Origin: Phoebastria nigripes
Taxonomy: Eukaryota > Chordata > Aves > Procellariiformes > Diomedeidae
DNA: 64,000 nt
Direction of reading: 5' to 3'
NCBI GenBank assembly: GCA_035582835.1
Contig: JAYKAV010002553.1
Span: 1,054,458 to 1,118,457, forward strand
Under the pieces are notes generated by a model. That model was not told the origin of the DNA, did no database searches, and saw nothing but the letters and a program-made list of their open reading frames with translations. The translations under genes and the position numbers were made by a program. Positions 10,254 through 64,000 of the stretch are shown here, one piece after another (the stretch's first letter is position 1; each line of letters begins with the position of its first letter).

Positions 10254-12603
10254 GTATTTACAGCAGAATTATTACAATATTCTACAGAAAGCCATGAAAC
10301 CAAATTACTTTTAAAAACAAGACACAAAAACCCCCTGTTGTATGGCTGCTACTGCAAGTTCACTTCCATGAGCTGTACATACAGAGACCCTTAGCCAATT
10401 ATTTGTCCATCTCATGATTTTTGGTTGCTTTCTGTAAGGCAAAAATAACTTAGTTTGCAGTTAACACAAAACATTCAACAAACTGCTGGGACAACGCGAG
10501 GTCGGAGATGCCTCAGATTTGTATGCTTTAACACAGAAGACCACGCTGCTTGGCTTTCTTGCAGAAAACAGGGGTATGACAGTTCAATGTTACAGATTTC
10601 ACTCAATGTCCCTTTCTAGTTTCTGTTCTTTCCACCATTTTAGGGTCGATAATTGGTAAGAAAGAGGTTTTACCACCTAGCTTGGTAATTGTGGAAGAGA
10701 TTTTAGAAAATTAGAGCATCTTTGTGCTCAGCAACTCCCTTCTATTTTCAGTACAGTGGAAGCACCCAAGCCTTCCTTATTCATGAGCTGGTTTTGAGCA
10801 TGTTCTTATTTAAGAGGTTGTCTTCTTTCTCTGGCACCACTGACTGCCCTAATGCCACAAGCAGCTTCAGAAATGAAGTATGAGGATTGAGATGAGAGAA
10901 AGGGGATGGAGAACAACTAAAAGCTTTGCAAGNAATATAGAGAAACACTATAAAGTTTCTTTTGTCTTCTCCTTCCCTTTATCTGTTCTTATCTTTTGCA
11001 AGACTGAGAAACGTGACAGGGCATCCTGGCCTTGCCTTGCCTGTGAATGAGGAAGGTTAATTCTCTCTGACCTCATTTTGTATCTGCTGTGAAGTAACAG
11101 TACAAGTCAGGGAATGGGAAATGTGCGTGGAGACATCAATGCAAGGAAGTTTCTGAGATCCGGAAGTAGATTTTGAAGTAAAATGACCGGATTGTAAATG
11201 CTAACATAAAAAGCAGAAAGTTATCTACATAGTGACCATCCTCAACACTCCTCCCTGCCCTTTCCTCTAATGACCATACAGTCACTGTCCTCAAGAACTT
11301 GCCCCACTTCCCCATGGCAGATTAACCAAAAAGCAGTATTTCAGTGGGAGCAACTAGCACTGACCTTATTTGCACATTTAAGTCTGTTCCCTGGTTTTCA
11401 GCAAAGATGAGCATTTCTGAGGTCCCAGGAGCTGCAGCTACACAGCAACCCTGAAAATCAGGCTACCTAAAAGTGGATTTAAGTGCCTGAACTTATCTTT
11501 CATGTACCATGTCTTGCAAGACAGATACTGTTTCAGGTGGAGAATCAACTTAAACTTCCTATGTGATATTGCCGTCATAAAAGACATTGTGGTGTGATGA
11601 AAGGCATTACATTACTTTGGTAATGTAAGCTTTGCTTGGCTCTGTCTTAAGGTGCTAAGTTTCCTATTTATTAAGAAAAAAAATCCAATAGCATGTAGTT
11701 ATAATAGAGAAAGTCCTCTAGGACAGAAGAGTAATTTTTTAAACCATGTGATTGATTAGATATTGAATACCCACAAATGTAATTTTAAAAGGGTATTAGC
11801 TTAAAATTTTGTCTGAAAGAAAGGATGCAGCTCGGAATGAGTATCAGGATTTTAAAAGTGATGTGAAAAATCAGTTTGAGTGAATGCCGCTGGTCAGGAC
11901 AGTGCGGTACTGCCACCTCTGAATTTGAATTCAAGTGTCAATTCAGTTAACACCTTCTAAAGAAAAACCTTTAATAAATCAGGATATATCTAATCAATCA
12001 TAACCACCTCAATATCGTATCTTTTCATGCCTACATGCTTCTCATGTATTCAGCAGAGTGCTTGGAAAAAGAAACAGATTTGTTTTATGGGAATCAGAGA
12101 GGAAAAAACATGCTGGAATATTTCCCCTTCAACCAAGTAAACAGCAAAGTTCCCCTGGGATGTCAGGAGGCCAAGGGCTGAGACACAGCCCGTTTCCTCC
12201 ACGGCTGGTAAACCCTTCTCAGACAGCCCCACTCAGCTGAGGTGCAGAGTTTATTCAAGATGCAGAATCTCATTGTAAGAACAGGGGCAGCAAGACCACC
12301 TGAGGTTTGGTTAGCCAAAGATCCCCCTGGGCTACCGGCAGCGTTGCATTAGCAGAGGACTACAAGATCCTGCAACAGCTGAGTTCTAGTAACTGTTAGG
12401 ATGTGAGTAGAGCCACCGGCTCCTGTACATACAAGGTGCCATCCCAAGGAAGCTGACNTAGCAGGTGCTGAAATCTGCTTTTCAGAACAAGTTGTAAGGA
12501 CTGAATCTGTCAGAGGCCACGGGCCTGCAGGCAAGTTTTTTTTTGTGAGAATCAGTTGTAAGTACAAGAGGACAACCAATATATTGGACTGCAATTCATG
12601 CAT

Positions 12604-12609
12604 TTTATT
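12604..12609 (-). terminator. SLK: Possible proximal polyadenylation signal of SLK
   Basis: AATAAA on the minus strand in the context GGCAATAAAATGC, about 2.85 kb past the stop. I see no strong auxiliary elements around it. Confidence 0.35.
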
Positions 12610-13915
12610 GCCTTTGTTCATTTTCCTGTGGACAGTATTTATGACGTAATAAAACACAAAGGTGAGCAAATACTGATTTGTGGTCATCTTTGGAAGGGCA
12701 CATGGGGAAAATGAGATCTGCCAAACACTCAGTAAGAAAGTACATTGTTTTGGCTGAGGAAAATATACCTAACTACCTTGAAGATGGAGCTTCTAACTTT
12801 TATTAAAGGGATGTGACGTGATAGTAGAGAGATTGGATTTTGTGTCTCAGGAGATCTCTTCCAGGCCTATGTGAGACTAAATTCATTTGAGTTGAATTTT
12901 ATGACATTGATATAATATTGTACACCTCTCATGTTCTGCAATACTTAAAACCAATTTTATCAGTCTAAATGTGTAAGTACCCATGCTAGTTCCTGTTATC
13001 CCCCAGAAAAACATATTTTCATGCTTGATATCAATTCTCAGCAGTTCACAAGGCTGCAACTGCTTAACAGTGCTCCACACCTGGAGACCTGACCAAACAC
13101 CCGCTAAGGCTTCAATAGCTACATTCCATTCCTCCCTCCATCACAGAACTCAGTTACTTATTTGTACAATTTACCATGAGATCAGATTGCAAGGGCTTGT
13201 GTGAAAAGAATCTTCAAATAAAAGATTTAGAAGATTTAGACAGAGGTAAACAGTATGCCAATATACATTAGCAAGTTATCACCAAAACTGCCAAAAACGT
13301 AAGGAGAAGATTACCATTTCCCTCCAAGGATTTAATGTGGATGAAGGTAGAGATAGTCCAGAAGGGGAAATCTGCCTGCCCCGTCTACTCCCCAAGTAAA
13401 GCACTGAGCCTACTTCATACGAAACTGCAAACAAATTCTGTTAAATACAGAGATGAAGATTACTTAATGTTATTTTAGTAACAGTCAATTTGTGATGGTG
13501 GAGCTTAAAAAGCAGAAGGCCTTCGAAGACATTTTTCACCCTACTAAATAAGCAATTTAAAGAACTTTGCATTTAGCAACAGATAACATTCTAGAGATAT
13601 GGTATGTGAATTTACAACAGTACCCAATACACATTTATATAATAAAATGCCAGAAATTAAGGCTAGCTATTAAAGTAATTATGCTATCAAAAAGTTACAA
13701 AATTTAAATTAAAACATGCATTTTCCAATTTTTTTACTGTGCTGTAAATTTTAAGTGTCTTCATTGAGAAGGTAGCGGTTCAACATCCAAGGATTTCGGC
13801 ATCCAAGATTTCAACCACATCCAGCTGAAGTCTTATGTTAATTTATGAGTTCATTCACATGCATCAATACTGTTCCCATGAAATGAACATCATGTAATGT
13901 TCACCAGTCGCACAA

Positions 13916-13976
13916 TTAATGCAAGCTAGCAAAACATGTACAGTACATGTTTAATGCAAGCTAGCAAAACATGTAC
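13916..13976. repeat. 26-bp direct repeat in the SLK 3'UTR
   Basis: Two copies of a 26-bp unit (13916-13941 and 13951-13976, containing gcaagctagcaaaacatgta) are separated by 9 bp. The junction acatgtacagtacatgt is nearly palindromic, so a short hairpin could form. I recognise no transposon. Confidence 0.85.
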
Positions 13977-15454
13977 CCAAAGAGACTAGAAAGTCAGGCC
14001 TCAAACGACAGAAAGCAAAGACTATTTTACAAATTGAACTCCAGCATACCAAAGTACAGCTTATAATACTGTCTTGATATGACTCAAACTCTAACCACCA
14101 AAAGTAACCAGTAAAAGTAACCTAATACAGTTGTATTTCCCTACCAGCTATATGAGAAACATTTCAGATTTTTTCTACTGCAGATCAGTCAGGTAAATAA
14201 CTTATTGTACATCTATGAACTTGAAAAATAAAAACTGCCTATGTTAGTATGTGGCAACACAAAAGCAAAAAACCCAGCTTCATAAAAGTAGTTTGTCTAT
14301 ATATTTAACTTAAATCTTTCTATAAAATAAAATGACTGAAATAAAAAAAATCAAATCTAACACTTCTAATCAAATCAGACTTTAGCCATGGTTATTTATA
14401 AATATGACCATCCACCTCCACTTTTCTGATGGAGTTTAAATGAACAGGCTTTGGTAAGAACAGAAAAATGGCTCTACCCATTCCAGCTACAGTTAGAGAA
14501 ACCACGTGCACTTTGCACACCGCTTTCTAAAAAATACATTCTACAGTTTTTCAATTTGTAGAACTACCCACCTGTAATAGCTAAGGAAAATAATAAACTG
14601 TGCATTTTAAAGTTAGCATTTCTTTCACCTTTACATATTTTAGTGCAAAATATTTTAGGGTGAGGATTTACAACAAAAATGGCAGTAGCAGCAAGAAGTC
14701 TTCTGTTTTGTACAGTAACAACAATGCTAAGGAGTTTTGTTTTTTCAAATGACAAAACACTATCCTGTTGCCAGGATTAGCATATCTAAGTGTTTCAGGC
14801 ACTGTATTAATTAAACTAGCACCCCATTTCATTACGGAACTAATGGACAAAATATGTCATGGAGATCAGCTCAGTTTAATTTATGCCAGAGGTTTCTTTT
14901 TAAAGAAGTTGCAACGGCTTTTGCTTTTACCAATTGTGTTAAAACATAAGGGTTTATTTTTCTGATTATTGGCATGTTCTGAGTAATTAGTTTCAGTCCT
15001 TGCTATGAAGACACTGCTCAACATCATAACATTTCAAACCTCTCATGGCAGTTTCAGTTGTGGAATTCTCTCGTGGAGAAATCAGACACTTAAAAACACA
15101 GTAGCAGAACTAATACTACACTGTTTAAATGTTCACATGAGAAACCATTTTTTTGTGATCAGAAAGAGTATAATTAATATTTTAGGCTTAAAGTCAAAAC
15201 CATAGATAACATACTTTGAGACTGAGATAAAAAACCCACTTATTCTTGAAACATCTGAAGGACATAGCATTACCATTATACATCAACACCTTTTTTCTTT
15301 TCTTCCATTCCGAGAAGAAACCGATCATGACACTGATTGTCTCCACTGAAAACAAAAAGCGCTAGGTCCTTTGATGTACACTGCAGATTAAGTCAGGTTA
15401 CACGATGAGGATGGAGAATTCCAAATATGAAAAAACCTACAGCAGTTCCCAGAG

Positions 15455-60795
<45,341 letters not shown>

Positions 60796-61327
60796 TCACC
60801 GCCGGGCGCCGAGAAGAAACAACACCCGAGATCCCCCCGGTGCCCCCCAAAGGGGCCGGGCCCTCGACGCCAGCCGCAGCGGTCCTCTCCCGCGACGGGC
60901 TCGGCGGTCCTGCCTACTCGGCCGGGCCGGTGACCATCGCGTCAGCAACAAGTGCCGGGCTCCCTCCTCGGGACGGGCGGCTCGGCGGCGGCGGGCGGGG
61001 CGGAGGACGGAGCCTGAGGAGAAGAGGGGCGGCGAAGGGATCGCGGCTCCCGCTGGAAGGTGGCAGCGGCTGCGCGCCGGGCAGGGGGGAGCGGTCACCC
61101 CGCTGCCCGCCGAGGGCGCTCCCGCCTCGGAGGACGGGGCGGATGTAGGGAGGGGAGAGGGCTGCCCCGCTCCTGACTCCGGGCCGGTGCCCTCACGGAG
61201 CGGGGCCCCGCGGCGTCCCGGGGTGGCAGAGCGGAGGAAGACGACGCTTCCCTCCCGGTCTCTCTCCCGCTCGCTCCCCGCCCTCTCACAGAGCGGGGCC
61301 CAGGCGGCACCGTTTCCTGCGGGGCGG

Positions 61328-61370
61328 GGCGGCGGCGGCGGCGGCACCTCCTCCTCCTCCTCCTCCTCCT
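61328..61370. repeat. Triplet repeats (GGC)6 and (CCT)8
   Basis: (GGC)6 spans 61328-61345 and (CCT)8 spans 61347-61370. In SLK sense they read (AGG)8 then (GCC)6. If the SLK TSS lies upstream of them, they would be in its 5'UTR. Confidence 0.9.
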
Positions 61371-61497
61371 CCACCCGCCGCCGGCGCGTGCGCGCGCCCC
61401 GTGCCCCCGCCCCCGCCCCTCTTCCCGCGCTCCCGGAACCGCCTCGCGCCGCGGCCGCCACAACCGCGCCAGCGCACGCGCGCCACCGCCTCCTCCA

Positions 61498-61507
61498 GCG
61501 CATGCGC
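61498..61507. promoter_or_regulatory. NRF1-type palindrome GCGCATGCGC
   Basis: A perfect match to the core NRF1 consensus, central in the CpG island. Such sites are common in bidirectional housekeeping promoters. Confidence 0.65.
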
Positions 61508-61591
61508 ACGCGCCATACCGACAGCCCTCCCCTCCCCCCAATGGTTCGTGGCCGGCAAAGGTGGGGGGAAGAGGCGGGGCTTTCCCCTTCC

Positions 61592-61604
61592 CACGTGACT
61601 CAGC
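61592..61604. promoter_or_regulatory. Overlapping E-box (CACGTG) and AP-1/MARE-like site (TGACTCAGC)
   Basis: CACGTGACTCAGC combines a USF/TFE-type E-box with a TGACTCA element sharing bases. It lies just upstream of a CCAAT box at 61613. Confidence 0.5.
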
Positions 61605-61642
61605 GGCTCGAGCCAATAGGAGCGCGCTGAGGCCTCCGGCGG

Positions 61643-64000
61643 GTAAGTTGGTGTCTGGCCCCAAGATGGAGAGGGGTACCTCCTTCCGCCTCCCCCTCCC
61701 TTTACTTCAGGGCCTGGAAGGCAGCGTTTGGGGTGGGCGAGTTCTCGTCCTTTCCTCCTGTTTCTCCTTGGGAGTAGGCTGCGCACTCGCAGTTGGGGGG
61801 AGAGGGAAGTGACTTTTCCTTTTCGTCCTCTGGTAGCCGTTGTGGGAGGGGCTGTGTGGAAAAGGGATCCTTTGTTTTCTGCTGAGTTGCTTATCCTGAA
61901 GGACACCCAGCTCCTCTCTTATTTCTTTTTAGCTGTCCCGTGTAGGGAAGGTCTCCCCAGTCCTGTGGCAGAGGGTGATGTTTCCTAGGTAGGGGGACAG
62001 CTTCCTTTCAGGGCTGGCTGGGTACCTTCAGTTCCTCTTTTCAGCACAGGTAGACTCCTTCCTCCCACCACATTGCTCCTAGGTCTGATTGTGGAAGCTG
62101 AAGGGGGTATGAGGCCCTGTTTGTCTGCCAGGAGCGTTGTGATGGCAGGTGGTGCCTCCTGGAGGGTTTGAGCTTGGGAGTGGTTCTTTGAGGAAGGTGT
62201 TGGTAGAAAAAGGCAATGTTGGAAGACTTTCTTTTGTTTGTGGGCCAGTGCTGTTCCTAGACCTGCTACTGGTTTGTCACAGCATTCAGTCATAGAAGGG
62301 TGTGATGTTAATGTACTGCACATATTTGGTATCTTGTGAGACTTAATCAGTGGGACAGGCTTGAATTTCCTTATCTCACAACCTTCTCTTCCCACAAGTG
62401 ATTCTTTCATCAGACTGAAGTATGATTGTATTTTAATAGTTGTGTTGTTTATATGCCACCAAATGTGTGGTATTTCTTCACATGAAAGCAAGAGGTGTTC
62501 CCATTGCCTGGATAAAAGGCAATTAGCAGACATCTTGGAGACAAAGTTTAGCCTGTGATGGGAGGCAGGAAGTCGATCTTGCAGTTAAGGCAATGATGTG
62601 AGACCTAAGAGAGATTTGACAATGAGACAAACATCCAGTGAAAATCATGTAAGGCCTTATCCTCATATGAACCTGAGTGCCTGCAGTTACTATTAATTTA
62701 AACTGCATTATAAGCTTCTAAAGATCAAGCCTCTGGTGCGTATCATTCCTCAGACCATTTTATTAGCATGACAGTAGTTTCCTATCTAAGGAGGGTAGTC
62801 CATGTGTAAACTCAGTAATAATAATGAGGCATTGAGATGCACAGGTTATGGGGATCATANGGCAACCTCAACAGTCTCCTTGAAAGAAGCATGACTTTAA
62901 GGAATAGGAAGTGCTGGGCTGAGTCAAGAAAGGGATTTCAGCAAAGGAGTTGTCTCATAGTACAGGTGTTTGTAGTAATGAAGATTAGAAGGGTGGTTCA
63001 GAAGGAAGTAAGGGCATAGAAGTAGCCTGGAACTGAACTTTGCATCATGTGTTAATAATGGTTTTTTTAGCTGAAGCATACTAGGGTAGAAGCCTTTTAC
63101 GAATATGTTGGTGTTGTATGTTGAGTAATTAGTGGTGCTAATCGTATTTATAGTGTACAGGAACACACTGTGCTAGGCACTGTCCTGCCTCAGAACAAGG
63201 AGATGGCCCCTGCCACAAAGAGTTTATGAATCAAACAACAGTGTTGTGTCATGAGTTAATTTCTTTAATCTGTATAAAATCAGTTTCGAGGGTAGTACTA
63301 CTCTATGAATAGAGAGCCTTTCAAGTGCTCTTGCTAACCCGATAGCAGTCTTGATTTGTTGTAATAATCAGCATTTGTTGTTCAAAAATGATCTTGAACT
63401 TTGTGGTTCCTTTGTACCAACAGCTTGGCCACAAAATGTGAAACTGTTGAGGAGGGTGTTAAGGCCGAGACTGTTTATGTGTGTAAGGGTAATACCAAGA
63501 AACAACTGCAATCCAAATGAGCTGTTTTCCTTTCTCCTCTATGATCTGGCTGGCTGGCTGCACCTCTTAGCTTAATTTGCAAGTTTCATGCAGATAGTTT
63601 GGATTAAATATAGTAACAAAGAAAGTTATTGATAAGGTTTCTCCAGTGTTACCAGCAGCAATTTAGCTTCTGGAATCTTAATTTTTAAAATCCAGTTTCT
63701 TTTTCCTCTCTATAATACCTTTTTTTTTTTTTTTTTGTGCCCCCTCAGTGGGATGATAGCTTTGATTTGGATGTTAAAATACAATGATGGCTTTAATAAT
63801 AATTTTCATTTATTTTTTAAATTGAATATTTTGATTTTAACTTGCTTTCTCTTGGATAAAAAGTGCTTTGTGACTAATTTCCATGTGTTTATTTGAACTC
63901 ACTAATTGATAGAGGATGGGGAAAAAAAGGAATGCAAAGCCATAGCATGAAATCCTTGTATCTAGGCAGGATTAGGTTTTCTTTAGCCTCAGGGTTAATG
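61643..64000 (+). other. Region downstream of the promoter, probably STN1 5' part or upstream region; no coding exon seen
   Basis: In mammals STN1 (OBFC1) lies next to SLK, transcribed away from it, so its first non-coding exon and first intron are expected here. A good donor (cggcgg|gtaagttgg) stands at 61643, and a YY1-like CCAAGATGG lies near 61661-61669. I find no frame resembling the STN1 N-terminus. The window holds a possible ancient repeat (63130-63245) and a T tract near 63720-63737. The assignment is by synteny only. Confidence 0.45.
63130..63245. repeat. Possible ancient amniote interspersed repeat remnant
   Basis: The phrase cactgtgctaggcactgt, followed by ggagatggcccctgccacaa and agagtttatgaatcaaa, resembles an old interspersed repeat common in amniotes that carries gtgctaggcgctgtac and cagtccctgcc-aaagagctta. 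I cannot settle the family (MIR/L3/CR1-like) by eye. Confidence 0.45.

Larger units (their letters stand above)
10237..15454 (-). other. SLK: SLK 3' untranslated region (probable extent)
   Basis: The sequence after the SLK stop is AT-rich and shows no other gene. Minus-strand AATAAA signals occur at 14953-14958, 12604-12609 and 10248-10253. I take the last as the distal end because it alone has three close UGUA motifs and a T/G-rich downstream stretch. A UTR of 5.2 kb is inferred. Shorter forms ending at the two nearer signals are possible. A direct repeat lies at 13916-13976. Confidence 0.55.

Noticed and set aside
61561..61812. STN1 coding start from the ATG at 61561 or 61666
   Set aside because: The translation does not resemble the STN1 N-terminus, and the good donor at 61643 makes a non-coding first exon more likely.
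60796..61906. Several long open frames on both strands in the CpG island (up to 237 codons)
   Set aside because: GC-rich DNA has few stops; products are Arg/Gly/Pro/Ala low complexity with no family features.

Overview
The window reads as bird nuclear DNA. It has spliced vertebrate genes, a 5'-truncated CR1 LINE fragment whose end matches the avian/reptilian CR1 3' terminus, mostly AT-rich introns, and one GC-rich CpG island. Isolated single Ns are scattered throughout, which suggests a draft assembly with ambiguous or polymorphic bases masked. I cannot name the species from the sequence alone.

Layout: (1) 1-8880, plus strand: the last 12 coding exons and the 3'UTR of COL17A1 (collagen XVII alpha 1, BP180), a hemidesmosomal transmembrane collagen. 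Its earlier exons lie outside the window. (2) 8881-10236: a short tail-to-tail intergenic spacer. (3) about 10237-60642 and upstream, minus strand: the whole SLK gene (STE20-like serine/threonine kinase). It has 19 coding exons giving 1258 residues without an internal stop or frame break, a probable 3'UTR of about 5.2 kb and a 21-kb first intron. (4) about 60640-61700: a CpG island with GC boxes, a perfect NRF1-type site, an E-box/AP-1 overlap and two CCAAT boxes, which looks like a bidirectional promoter. (5) 61643-64000: no coding exon recognised. From mammalian gene order (COL17A1-SLK-STN1) this should be the 5' part or upstream region of STN1 on the plus strand, but that rests on synteny and not on coding sequence seen here.

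The genes do not form a pathway. COL17A1 anchors basal epithelial cells to the basement membrane. SLK is a cytoskeleton and adhesion-turnover kinase. They are neighbours by conserved vertebrate synteny.

The hunt found no convincing new system. The observations most worth a second look are: the exon-encoded tandem module in the COL17A1 tail (short Gly-X-Y run plus a short amphipathic segment, repeated exon by exon with identical phase); a 30-bp in-frame tandem duplication in its Ser/Gly-rich exon; a possible alternative terminal exon and a separate strong splice donor inside SLK intron 1; a hAT-like element and two ancient repeat remnants; and a polyadenylation region with three UGUA motifs at the proposed SLK 3' end.
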